DNA from: Schaalia hyovaginalis | Lineage (GTDB): Bacteria; Actinomycetota; Actinomycetes; Actinomycetales; Actinomycetaceae | Length of the DNA stretch: 64,000 nt | NCBI RefSeq assembly: GCF_014208035.1 | Contig: NZ_JACHMK010000001.1 | Location: 1,798,001-1,862,000, forward strand | Direction of reading: 5' to 3' | Notes under the pieces: generated by a model | The model's database searches: none | The model's input: the letters and a program-made list of their open reading frames with translations, nothing else | What the model was told of the DNA's origin: nothing | Position numbers and translations under genes: made by a program | Shown here: positions 56,716-64,000 of the stretch, piece after piece | How positions within the stretch are numbered: position 1 is the stretch's first letter | How the letters are laid out: every line of letters starts with the position of its first letter

Positions 56716-57861
56716 TCAGTCGATCCGGTACATCCAGCCGTAGGGATCCTCCGCACGGCCGAGCTGGATATCGGTGAGACGCTGATGGATGCGCTTCGTC
56801 CGCTCCCCGACCGGCAGCTCGACATCGAAGTCGTCACCGGCCAGGCGGGTGATCGGGGTGACCACTGCGGCGGTGCCGCAGGCAAAGACCTCGGCGACCT
56901 CCCCGGAGCGCATCCCCGCGACCAGCTCGTCCAGGGCGATCCGCTCCTCGCGGACGTCCACGCCCTCGTCCCTCAGGAGCCGGCAGATCGCAGAACGCGT
57001 CCCGCCCTCGAGGATGACCCCGGTGAGCTCGGGCGTGCGCACCGAACCGTCGGCCATGACGACGAACATGTTCATCCCGCCGAGCTCCTCGAGGTACTTC
57101 TCCTCATAGGAGTCCAGGAAGCAGACCTGCGAGAAGCCCTTCTCAGCGGCCCGGGTCTGCGGCATGAGCGAGGCCGCGTAGTTGCCGCCGCACTTGGCCG
57201 AACCGGTCCCGCCCGGACCCGCGCGGTGATAGCCCTTCACCACCCAGATCGGCACGCCGGTGAAACCGGAGGTGAAGTACGGGCCCGAAGGCGAGCCGAT
57301 GACGTAGTAGTCCACGACCCCCGCCGGGTGAACGCCCACGAACTCCTCGGAGGCGAACATGAAGGGCCGCAGGTACAGGCTGGTGCCGTCGCCCTCGGGA
57401 ACCCACTTCGCATCCGCCCGCACGTAGTCGACCAGCGAGGCGACGAAATCCTCGACGTCCATCTCCGGCAGAGCCAGGCGCCTCGCCGAATGATTCAGGC
57501 GCGCCGCGTTGTAGGTCGGACGGAAGGTCCAGATGGAGCCGTCGGCGTGACGGTAGGCCTTGAGGCCCTCGAAGACCGACTGCGCGTAGTGGAGGACGGA
57601 GGCGCCGGGGGTGAGGGTCAGCGGACCGTAGGGGATCACGCCCCGGTCCTCCCAGCCGCCGTCCCGGGTCCAGCGCATGTGGGCCATGTGATCGGTGAAC
57701 TCACGGCCGAAGGCGAGCTCGCTCATCACCTTCTCGTAGCGTTCCGCTGATGCGGGATGCGCGCTCGGAGTGAGCGGGAAACGACCCGCGAGTTCGGAGG
57801 CGGGGGCGATCGGCTTGCCCGAGAGGGCCTCGAGTTCCGTCGGGACGTGTGTGGTCGCCAT
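56716..57861 (-). CDS. ilvE: Branched-chain amino acid aminotransferase
   Basis: This fold-type IV PLP enzyme of 381 residues carries out the final transamination of valine, isoleucine and leucine. The cofactor lysine is in TGSAKCGGNYAASLMPQ. Other blocks are VLHYAQSVFEGLKAYRHADG, RPTYNAARLNHSARRLALP, SYEEKYLEELGGMNMF and VAEVFACGTAAVVTPI. An AGGAGGAG ribosome site precedes the ATG. It follows leuB on the same strand, but a hairpin lies between them, so it probably has its own promoter. Confidence 0.94.
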   Translation of the reverse strand: MATTHVPTELEALSGKPIAPASELAGRFPLTPSAHPASAERYEKVMSELAFGREFTDHMAHMRWTRDGGWEDRGVIPYGPLTLTPGASVLHYAQSVFEGLKAYRHADGSIWTFRPTYNAARLNHSARRLALPEMDVEDFVASLVDYVRADAKWVPEGDGTSLYLRPFMFASEEFVGVHPAGVVDYYVIGSPSGPYFTSGFTGVPIWVVKGYHRAGPGGTGSAKCGGNYAASLMPQTRAAEKGFSQVCFLDSYEEKYLEELGGMNMFVVMADGSVRTPELTGVILEGGTRSAICRLLRDEGVDVREERIALDELVAGMRSGEVAEVFACGTAAVVTPITRLAGDDFDVELPVGERTKRIHQRLTDIQLGRAEDPYGWMYRID

Positions 57862-57911
57862 GTTCTCCTCCTGGTCGGTTCATGTGCTCACAGGATATGA
57901 CCCGGATGGGC

Positions 57912-57967
57912 CTCGCCCGCCCGGGTTCCGTCATGTGGCCTTCCGGCCGGGAACGAGGGCGGGCGAG
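57912..57967 (-). terminator. Terminator of leuB
   Basis: CTCGCCCGCCC (57912-57922) pairs exactly with GGGCGGGCGAG (57957-57967), and an inner GTTCC/GGAAC pair extends the stem. It lies 18 bases after the leuB stop. Confidence 0.65.
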
Positions 57968-57985
57968 ATGAACGGAGGGCGCCGA

Positions 57986-59044
57986 TCAGCCGAGGGCCGC
58001 GACCAGGGCGTCACCGATCTGCGAGGTCGAACGCACCAGGGGCTCGCCCGCGGCAGCGGCCCGCGCACGGGCCGCCATGTCCGCCTCGATCGCGGCGTCG
58101 ACCTTCGCGGCCAGGTCGGGGCGCCCGATGTGATCGAGGAGCAGGGCGACCGAGGCGATCGTCGCGGTCGGATCCGCCTTGCCCTGGCCCGCGATGTCCG
58201 GCGCCGATCCGTGAACCGGCTCGAACATCGAGGGGAAGGCCCCGTCGGGGTTGATATTGCCCGAGGCGGCCAGGCCGATGCCGCCGGTGACGGCGCCCGC
58301 CTCGTCGGTCAGGATGTCTCCGAAGAGGTTGTCGGTGACGATCACGTCGAAGCGCTGCGGATCGGTGACCAGGTAGATCGTCGCGGCATCGACGTGGCAG
58401 TAGTCGACCCGGACCTCGGGGTATTCGGCGCCCACGGCCTCGACGGTCCTGCGCCAGAGGTGACCGGCGTTCACGAGGACGTTGTGCTTGTGAACGAGGG
58501 TGAGGTGCTTGGCCGGACGCGCATTCGCCTTCTCGAAGGCGTAGCGGACGAGGCGTTCCACGCCGAAGGCCGTGTTCACCGAGACCTCGGTCGCGATCTC
58601 CTGCGGCGTGCCGACGCGGAGCGCGCCGCCGTTGCCCGCGTAGAGGCCCTCGGTCCCCTCGCGCACGACCACGAAGTCGATGTCGCCGGGTGCCGCCAAG
58701 GGACTGGGCACGCCCTCGAAGTACTTCGAGGGGCGCAGATTCACGTAGTGGTCCAGGGCGAAGCGGAGTTTGAGCAGAAGGCCTCGCTCGAGGACGCCGG
58801 AGGGGACGGAGGGATCGCCGACCGCGCCGAGGAGGATCGCGTCGTGCTTCTTGATCGCCTCGAGGTCCTCATCGGTGAGGGTCTCCCCCGTCCGGTGCCA
58901 GCGCTCCGCGCCCAGGTCGTAATGGGTGGTGCTCAAGCCGATGCCGCTTCCCTCGAGAACGGCTTGAAGGACTTTGAGCCCCTCGGGCACGACCTCCTTA
59001 CCGATGCCGTCGCCGGGGATTACTGCCAGATCAAGTGTCGTCAT
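57986..59044 (-). CDS. leuB: 3-isopropylmalate dehydrogenase
   Basis: This NAD-dependent decarboxylating dehydrogenase of 352 residues has [101 protein letters not shown] and [21 protein letters not shown]. Besides leucine it could serve the citramalate route. The start MTTLDLAV was chosen; two in-frame ATGs lie 9 and 27 bases upstream, and no ribosome site favours either. CACAAT seven bases before the chosen ATG suggests a leaderless mRNA. Confidence 0.94.
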   Translation of the reverse strand: MTTLDLAVIPGDGIGKEVVPEGLKVLQAVLEGSGIGLSTTHYDLGAERWHRTGETLTDEDLEAIKKHDAILLGAVGDPSVPSGVLERGLLLKLRFALDHYVNLRPSKYFEGVPSPLAAPGDIDFVVVREGTEGLYAGNGGALRVGTPQEIATEVSVNTAFGVERLVRYAFEKANARPAKHLTLVHKHNVLVNAGHLWRRTVEAVGAEYPEVRVDYCHVDAATIYLVTDPQRFDVIVTDNLFGDILTDEAGAVTGGIGLAASGNINPDGAFPSMFEPVHGSAPDIAGQGKADPTATIASVALLLDHIGRPDLAAKVDAAIEADMAARARAAAAGEPLVRSTSQIGDALVAALG

Positions 59045-59123
59045 AGGGCCCATTGTGTGCCCGGTCGGCATCGGCGCCGAGGGCGCGTCCGCCCACTGGG
59101 CGGCTCGTCCGAGGAACGAGAAA

Positions 59124-59153
59124 CGGGGCCCGCGCCGTGCGGCGCGGGCCCCG
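59124..59153 (-). terminator. Terminator of ilvBNC
   Basis: CGGGGCCCGCGCC (59124-59136) pairs exactly with its complement (59141-59153) around GTGC. It lies 21 bases after the ilvC stop, so leuB must be transcribed separately. Confidence 0.75.
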
Positions 59154-59174
59154 AGGGCTCATTCGGGATGAGGC

Positions 59175-60200
59175 TCAGCGGGCGGCGGAGCCGTCCGTGT
59201 AGTCGGCATCGCCGCTCGTCCAGCCGAAGGCCGCGCGGAGCTTCTGCCCGGTCTTCTCGATCGGGTGGTTCTCGCCCTCGGCGCGCAGCGCCTTGAACTC
59301 GAGGCCGCCGTTGTCCTGGTCGGTGATGAAGCGCTTGGCGAAGGTGCCGTCCTGGATGTCGGTGAGGACCTCCTTCATGGCCTCCTTCACCTGCGGTCCG
59401 ATGACGCGCGGGCCCGAGACGTAGTCGCCGTACTCGGCGGTGTCCGAGCAGGACCAGCGCTGCTTGGTCAGGCCGCCCTCGTTGATGAGGTCGACGATGA
59501 GCTTCATCTCGTGGCACACCTCGAAGTAGGCCATCTCCGGCATGTAGCCGGCCTCGGTGAGGGTCTCGTATCCGTACTGGATGAGGCGCGAGACGCCGCC
59601 GCAGAGCACGGCCTGCTCGCCGAAGAGATCCGTCTCGGTCTCCTCGGTGAAGGTCGTCTTGATGACGCCGGCGCGGGTGGAGCCGATGCCCTTCGCGTAG
59701 GAGAGGGCCAGCTCCCAGGCCGCACCGGACGCGTCCTGCTCGACGCAGACGAGGGCGGGGACGCCCTTGCCCTCGAGGAACTGGCGGCGCACCGTGTGAC
59801 CCGGGCCCTTCGGGGCGACCATGCAGATGTCGTGGCCCGCCTCGGGGGCGATGTAGCCGTAGCGGATGTTGAAGCCGTGCGCGAAGAAGAGCGAGGTGTC
59901 GGGCTTGAGGTTCGGGGCGATCTGCTCGGCGTAGACCGTGCGCTGCACCTGGTCGGGAAGGAGGATCATGATGACGTCCCCCTCCTTCACCGCCTCGGGG
60001 ACGTCCTTGACCGCGAGTCCGGCGGCCTCCGCCTTCTCCCACGAGGACGAGCCGGGGCGGAGGCCGACGACGACCTCGACACCGGAGTCCTTGAGGTTGA
60101 GCGCATGGGCGTGGCCCTGGGAGCCGTAACCGATGACGGCGACCTTCTTGGACCGGATGATCGACAGGTCCGCCCCGTCGTCGTAGATGATCTCGGCCAT
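59175..60200 (-). CDS. ilvC: Ketol-acid reductoisomerase
   Basis: This class I enzyme of 341 residues performs the rearrangement and NADPH reduction in valine and isoleucine synthesis. [21 protein letters not shown] is the cofactor fold, LRPGSSSW the phosphate loop, [20 protein letters not shown] a substrate block, and [10 protein letters not shown] with [14 protein letters not shown] hold the metal-binding acids. The start MAEIIYDD at 60200 is spaced eight bases from AAGGAG. An ATG two codons earlier is too close to that site. It begins two bases after ilvN. Confidence 0.96.
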   Translation of the reverse strand: MAEIIYDDGADLSIIRSKKVAVIGYGSQGHAHALNLKDSGVEVVVGLRPGSSSWEKAEAAGLAVKDVPEAVKEGDVIMILLPDQVQRTVYAEQIAPNLKPDTSLFFAHGFNIRYGYIAPEAGHDICMVAPKGPGHTVRRQFLEGKGVPALVCVEQDASGAAWELALSYAKGIGSTRAGVIKTTFTEETETDLFGEQAVLCGGVSRLIQYGYETLTEAGYMPEMAYFEVCHEMKLIVDLINEGGLTKQRWSCSDTAEYGDYVSGPRVIGPQVKEAMKEVLTDIQDGTFAKRFITDQDNGGLEFKALRAEGENHPIEKTGQKLRAAFGWTSGDADYTDGSAAR

Positions 60201-60202
60201 TG

Positions 60203-60715
60203 TCATTTCTCCTTCAGTTGATCCGTGATCGAGCGAGGACCGCGGCCGATCGCCACGGCGCCCGACTGGACGATTTCGGTCACGCCGTACGGCTCGAGGG
60301 CCGCGACGAGCGCTTCCAGTTTGGACAGCGAGCCGATCGACTCGATGACGACGGATTCGGGCTGCACGTCGACGACGTGGGCGCGGAACAGGTCGACGAC
60401 CTGGAGGACGCCGGTGCGGCGCTCCTCATCGGCGCGGACCTTGATGAGCAGGAGGCGGCGCTCGACCGAGTCCTCGGCGGCCAGTTCGACGACCTTGAGG
60501 ACGTTGACGAGCTTGTTGAGCTGCTTGGTCACCTGCTCGAAGGGCTGCTCGTCGGCCTTGACGATGATCGTCATCCGCGAGACCTCGGGGTGCTCGGTCT
60601 CACCGACGGCGAGGGACTTGATGTTGAAGGCGCGGCGCGCGAAGAGGGCGGCGACCCGCGTGAGGACGCCCGGCTTGTTCTCCACGAGCACGGACAGCGT
60701 ATGCGTCTGGGTCAT
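60203..60715 (-). CDS. ilvN: Acetolactate synthase small (regulatory) subunit
   Basis: This 170-residue regulatory subunit has an N-terminal ACT domain ([28 protein letters not shown], then [11 protein letters not shown]) that binds valine for feedback control. A C-terminal domain ends in [20 protein letters not shown]. The start is three bases after the ilvB stop, so translation is coupled. It sits in the middle of ilvBNC. Confidence 0.96.
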   Translation of the reverse strand: MTQTHTLSVLVENKPGVLTRVAALFARRAFNIKSLAVGETEHPEVSRMTIIVKADEQPFEQVTKQLNKLVNVLKVVELAAEDSVERRLLLIKVRADEERRTGVLQVVDLFRAHVVDVQPESVVIESIGSLSKLEALVAALEPYGVTEIVQSGAVAIGRGPRSITDQLKEK

Positions 60716-60718
60716 CGC

Positions 60719-62488
60719 TCAGTCCTCCACATCCCAGTCGGGCGCCATTCCCTTGGCGTAACGGATCTCGTCGTTGGACACTCCCGCGGCGACCATCGGC
60801 CACACCATCGAGTCCTTCGAGACCCTGAAATCGATGAGAACCGGCCGGTCGTTGATGGACATCGCCCATTCGATCGCCTCATCGACCTCGTCGATCGAGC
60901 GGACGGTGCGCGCCGCCATCCCGTAGGCGGTGGCGAGCATCTCGAAGTTGGGGATCTGCTCGCCCTCGACGGGGTTGAGCGTCGTGTTCGAGTAGCGCTT
61001 CCCGTAGAACAGGGACTGCCACTGGCGCACCATGCCGAGCACGGAGTTGTTGATGAGGCAAACCTTGATCGGGATGTTGTTGACGGTGCAGGTCGCGAGC
61101 TCCTGGTTCGTCATCTGGAAGGAGCCGTCGCCGTCGATCGCCCACACGACCTTGTCCGGCTGCCCGACTTGCGCGCCCATCGCGGCCGGGATGCAGTAGC
61201 CCATGGTGCCCAGGCCCGAGGAGGAGATGAAGTGCCGGGGCTTCTCGTATTCGATGAACTGCGCGGCCCACATCTGGTGCTGGCCGACGCCGGTCACGTA
61301 GACGGCTTCGGGGCCGACGATCCTCGACAGTCGCGTGAGGACGTCCTGCGGGGCCATCATTGCGTCTTCGGAGTCCGTCCAGCCCATCGGGTATCGCTCC
61401 TTGAGCCGGTCGAGGTAGCGCCACCAGCCGGAGAGGTCCTGCGCCCCGTCCTCGTCGCGCATCTTCTCGACCTCGTCGGCGAGGATCGGCAGGGCGGTGG
61501 CCAGGTCGCCGACGATCGGAACATCCGCGTAGCGGTTCTTCGAGATCTCCGCGGCGTCGATGTCGATGTGGACGACGCGGGCCCTGGGGGCGAAGGAGTC
61601 AAGGCGTCCGGTCACGCGGTCATCGAAACGCGCGCCGAGGGCGACGATAAGGTCGGACCTCTGCAGGGCGCCGACTGCGGCGACCGTGCCGTGCATCCCC
61701 GGCATGCCGAGGTTGTGGCGGTCCGAATCGGGGAAGGCTCCGCGCGCCGGCAGGGTCGTCACGACGGGGGCGTCGCTCGCCTCGACGAGGCGGGCGAGGG
61801 CGTCGGAGGCTCCGGAGCGGATGAGGCCGCCGCCCACGTAGAAGACCGGCGCCTGGGCGCGCAGGATCGCCTCCGCCGCGGCCTTGATCTGCTTCTTATG
61901 CGGCTTGCCGGCCACCTTGTAGCCGGGCAGGTCCATGACGGGCGGCCACGAGAATTCCATCGTCGCCGTCTGCGCGGACTTGGTGATGTCGACGAGGACA
62001 GGGCCGGGGCGCCCGGTGGAGGCGATTTCGAAGGCCTCTGCGAGCCGGGAGGGGATCTCGGCGGCATCTGTCACCAGGAAGGAGTGCTTGGTCAGCGGCA
62101 TGGCCGCGCCGACGATGTCCGCTTCCTGGAAGGCGTCGGTTCCGATGAGGGAGGCGCCCACCTGGCCGGAGATCACGACCATCGGCACCGAATCCATGTT
62201 GGCGTCCGCCAAGGCGGTGAGCACGTTGGTGGCCCCGGGGCCGGAGGTGACGATCGCGCACCCGGTCTTGCCCGTCGCCAGGGCGTAGCCTTCAGCGGCG
62301 TGTCCGGCGCCCTGCTCGTGGCGCACGAGGATGTGCCGCAGGGACGAGCTCATCAACGGGTCGTAGGTGGGAAGGATCGCGCCGCCGGGCATTCCGAAGA
62401 CATCGGTCACGCCGATCGCCTCCAGGCTGGCGACGATGGCCTGCGCGCCGGTCATCGTCCGGGGCTGGGCAGTGGGTGTGTCGTTCAC
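60719..62488 (-). CDS. ilvB: Acetolactate synthase large subunit
   Basis: This thiamine-diphosphate and FAD enzyme of 589 residues makes acetolactate or acetohydroxybutyrate. [16 protein letters not shown] and the catalytic Glu in [16 protein letters not shown] are present, as are [32 protein letters not shown] and [15 protein letters not shown] with the ThDP metal motif. The GTG start was chosen because AGAGAGGA lies seven bases upstream. The preceding 160 bases contain a leader peptide and attenuator, so expression responds to branched-chain aminoacyl-tRNA supply. Confidence 0.95.
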   Translation of the reverse strand: MNDTPTAQPRTMTGAQAIVASLEAIGVTDVFGMPGGAILPTYDPLMSSSLRHILVRHEQGAGHAAEGYALATGKTGCAIVTSGPGATNVLTALADANMDSVPMVVISGQVGASLIGTDAFQEADIVGAAMPLTKHSFLVTDAAEIPSRLAEAFEIASTGRPGPVLVDITKSAQTATMEFSWPPVMDLPGYKVAGKPHKKQIKAAAEAILRAQAPVFYVGGGLIRSGASDALARLVEASDAPVVTTLPARGAFPDSDRHNLGMPGMHGTVAAVGALQRSDLIVALGARFDDRVTGRLDSFAPRARVVHIDIDAAEISKNRYADVPIVGDLATALPILADEVEKMRDEDGAQDLSGWWRYLDRLKERYPMGWTDSEDAMMAPQDVLTRLSRIVGPEAVYVTGVGQHQMWAAQFIEYEKPRHFISSSGLGTMGYCIPAAMGAQVGQPDKVVWAIDGDGSFQMTNQELATCTVNNIPIKVCLINNSVLGMVRQWQSLFYGKRYSNTTLNPVEGEQIPNFEMLATAYGMAARTVRSIDEVDEAIEWAMSINDRPVLIDFRVSKDSMVWPMVAAGVSNDEIRYAKGMAPDWDVED

Positions 62489-62509
62489 CGCGTGGTCCTC
62501 TCTTGATGT

Positions 62510-62602
62510 GGATGGATCCCAAGAAAAAATCCCCAGCCGCCGGTGCGAGTTGGGGAGGGGCGTGCGATCCATCCGTTGTCACGCGGCAGGAATCGCACGC
62601 CC
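62510..62602 (-). promoter_or_regulatory. ilvBNC transcription attenuator
   Basis: Three stems compete on the minus strand. Stem 1 pairs 62592-62602 with 62558-62568 (11 bp, GGGCGTGCGAT). Stem 2 pairs 62566-62574 with 62510-62518 (9 bp, GGATGGATC) and would disrupt stem 1 and enclose the terminator. The terminator hairpin pairs CCCCA with TGGGG across 62531-62555 and is followed by ATTTTTTC (62523-62530). Stem 1 lies partly in the leader peptide codons. Confidence 0.8.
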
Positions 62603-62650
62603 GGGTACGAGGACCGAGGCGAGAATTCCAACCGAGAGAATGTCGAGCAC
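62579..62650 (-). CDS. ilvL: ilvBNC leader peptide
   Basis: This 23-codon frame starts with GTG and reads MLDILSVGILASVLVPGRAI then PAA. Eleven of the 23 residues are Ile, Leu or Val. The last Ile codon lies within the 5' arm of the first attenuator stem, so ribosome stalling there would change the RNA fold. TACGGT (62657-62662) lies six bases before the GTG, so the mRNA would be leaderless and no ribosome site is needed. Too short to be found by length alone, it is supported by composition, position and the RNA structure behind it. Confidence 0.8.
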   Translation of the reverse strand: MLDILSVGILASVLVPGRAIPAA

Positions 62651-62656
62651 GCTTCT

Positions 62657-62662
62657 ACCGTA
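62657..62662 (-). promoter_or_regulatory. -10 element of the ilvL-ilvBNC promoter
   Basis: TACGGT on the minus strand, six bases before the leader GTG, repeats the spacing seen at several other starts in the window. Confidence 0.5.
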
Positions 62663-62838
62663 GGCCCCGCGGCTTTCACGACTCGTGATGTCTCACACTT
62701 CGGAACTTGCGCGTCCTCGCCGATTCCGTCGGCCCGCCCTCGGTGCTGCGAGTCGAGTGACGGGCCGCACAGCCCTTCGTCCTTCGAGGGGCCGGGGTCC
62801 TGGGACGATGGGCCAACTCGGAGACGAAGACGATCCCG

Positions 62839-62844
62839 GATAAT
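62839..62844 (+). promoter_or_regulatory. -10 element of the AspT-like gene
   Basis: GATAAT sits in CGATCCCGGATAATGAGAGG, closely resembling the promoter segment duplicated before the helicase gene. It lies 43 bases before the GTG start, so this mRNA would have a short leader. Confidence 0.4.
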
Positions 62845-62886
62845 GAGAGGGATTCGTCGACAACACGAGACTTGGAGTCCACGACT

Positions 62887-64000
62887 GTGGAAACGGTTTT
62901 CACCCTACTGGCAGAGCAGCCGGTCCTCTTCCTGTTCATCCTCATCGGCATCGGCATGGCCTTCGGCCATATCAAGATCAAGGGCATCGGCCTCGGCGCC
63001 GCCGCCGTGCTCTTCCTCGCGATCATCCTCGCGGCCTGGGCCCAGTCCTACGGTGTTGAGCTGCGCGTGACCCCGCAGCTGGGCACTCTCGGCCTCACGC
63101 TCTTCACCTTCGCGATCGGCATCAACTCCGGTTCCTCCTTCTTCCACAATCTGAAGACGGCGATCGGTCCGATCCTCGCGGTCGTCGTGCTCTACATCCT
63201 CGCCGCGGGCGCCGGCCTCGCCATCGGCAAGGCCATGGGCATGGACATCGCCCTCATCGCCGGCACCTTCGCGGGATCCGTGACGAACACTCCCGCCCTG
63301 GCGGCAGCCGGTGACGCGAGCGGTCAGCTCGACCGCGCCACGGTCGGCTACTCGATCGCCTACCTCTTCGGCGTCATCGGGATGCTCGCCGCATCGATGG
63401 CGGCGCTATCCTACGGCAAGAACGACCGCGACACCCCCTCGCCGCTGGCGAACCGCACGATCCGCGTCGAACGCGACGATCACCCCTTCGTCGGCGACAT
63501 CTACGAGAAGCTCGGCTCGAAGGTCACCTTCTCCCGCCTCCGTCGCGGTGAGACCGGCCCGATCACCCGCCCCTCGATGTCCGACACCCTGGACGCCGGA
63601 GATCTCGTCACCGTGGTCGGCCCGCGCGAGCTCGTCGCCCGCGCCGCCACGGAGCTCGGCCACGCCTCTTCGCACTCGCTCATGCAGGACCGCTCCTACC
63701 TGGACTTCCGCCGCATGACCGTTTCGGATCCGAAGGTCGCCGGCCGCACGGTCGCTGAACTCGATCTCGCGAAGAAGTTCTCCGCGACGATCTCGCGCGT
63801 CCGCCGCGGCGACGTCGACATGATCGCCGAGCCGGGCCTGGTCCTCCAGCAGGGCGACCGCGTCCGCATCGTCGCACCGACTTCGAAGATGAAGGCGATC
63901 ACGAAGTTCTTCGGGGACTCGGCCCGCGGCCTGTCCGACCTCAACCCGATCGCCCTCGGCATCGGCATGGCCATCGGCATCGCGATCGGCGAGCTCCCGA
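62887..64000 (+). CDS. AspT/YidE/YbjL-type transporter, 3' end outside window
   Basis: This member of the aspartate:alanine exchanger family is visible for 371 codons. The first membrane domain (residues about 10-180) contains FTFAIGINSGSSFFHNL and FAGSVTNTPALAAAGD, the G-S-x-T-N-T-P-A-L signature. Two TrkA-C (RCK_C) domains follow, ending GDLVTVVGPREL and GDRVRIVAPTSK. The second membrane domain is just starting (NPIALGIGMAIGIAIGELP) at the window edge. GTG start; GGAG lies about nine bases upstream. Substrate unknown, possibly a dicarboxylate or amino acid. Confidence 0.85.
   Translation, partial: METVFTLLAEQPVLFLFILIGIGMAFGHIKIKGIGLGAAAVLFLAIILAAWAQSYGVELRVTPQLGTLGLTLFTFAIGINSGSSFFHNLKTAIGPILAVVVLYILAAGAGLAIGKAMGMDIALIAGTFAGSVTNTPALAAAGDASGQLDRATVGYSIAYLFGVIGMLAASMAALSYGKNDRDTPSPLANRTIRVERDDHPFVGDIYEKLGSKVTFSRLRRGETGPITRPSMSDTLDAGDLVTVVGPRELVARAATELGHASSHSLMQDRSYLDFRRMTVSDPKVAGRTVAELDLAKKFSATISRVRRGDVDMIAEPGLVLQQGDRVRIVAPTSKMKAITKFFGDSARGLSDLNPIALGIGMAIGIAIGELP

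Noticed and set aside
60200..62506. A long plus-strand open frame opposite ilvN and ilvB
   Set aside because: It is the antisense shadow of the acetolactate synthase genes.

Overview
The window is GC-rich, with dense, short-spaced operons, many GTG starts and many transcripts that appear leaderless. The IclR-type leucine regulator beside leuCD, the IS1249-like element, and a tRNA-Glu/tRNA-Gln block beside gltX all point to an actinobacterium. The best guess is Actinomycetaceae (Actinomyces/Schaalia type); this is inferred from gene content, not from a database match.

Region 1 (1-4860) is a decayed prophage remnant. It holds a portal gene with two frameshifts, a truncated ClpP-like prohead protease, a 5'-truncated IS256-family transposase fused into that protease gene, a truncated phage gene with a DUF4406/DUF7768-like start, a frameshifted antirepressor, and an IS1249-like element with three frameshifts. 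It stops at the 3' end of a tRNA-Gly, a plausible attachment site. tRNA-Pro and a strong hairpin follow.

Region 2 (5.2-17.4 kb) is chromosomal: an aldo/keto reductase, a formate/nitrite channel, a UvrA2-like protein, tRNA-His, a small metallopeptidase and an ATP-grasp protein. An envelope and phospholipid block follows: ddl, gpsA, a lipoprotein, plsC, a lipid kinase and murA. Region 3 (17.5-24.5 kb) has leuCD with the divergent IclR regulator, a tRNA-Gln/Glu/Glu cluster with gltX, two repeat-rich intergenic stretches, and a MalY/PatB-type lyase. Region 4 (24.7-40.4 kb) has a nucleobase permease coupled to purine nucleoside phosphorylase, tandem FAH-family genes, a sodium:amino-acid symporter, a Ski2-like helicase with a duplicated promoter segment, a frameshifted GIY-YIG gene, a CapA-like lipoprotein, YbaK, YccF, YggS, a SWIM zinc-finger protein and a lipoate ligase with its domains in unusual order.

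Region 5 (40.4-48.2 kb) is visibly richer in A+T than its surroundings and looks like an acquired sugar-uptake unit. It encodes a LacI regulator, a D-lyxose-isomerase-like cupin protein, an RbsBACC-type ABC importer and a DUF4432 epimerase-like protein. Perfect LacI-type palindromes lie in front of both the operon and the regulator.

Region 6 (48.2-62.5 kb) is mainly branched-chain amino acid synthesis: cimA, ilvD, ilvE, leuB and ilvBNC. With leuCD in region 3 this supplies most of the isoleucine, valine and leucine pathways and includes the citramalate route to 2-oxobutyrate; leuA is not in the window. ilvBNC is preceded by an Ile/Leu/Val-rich leader peptide and a complete-looking transcription attenuator. 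A MetE-like protein and a heterodimeric ABC exporter with a possible iron box are embedded here. The window ends inside an AspT-type transporter gene.
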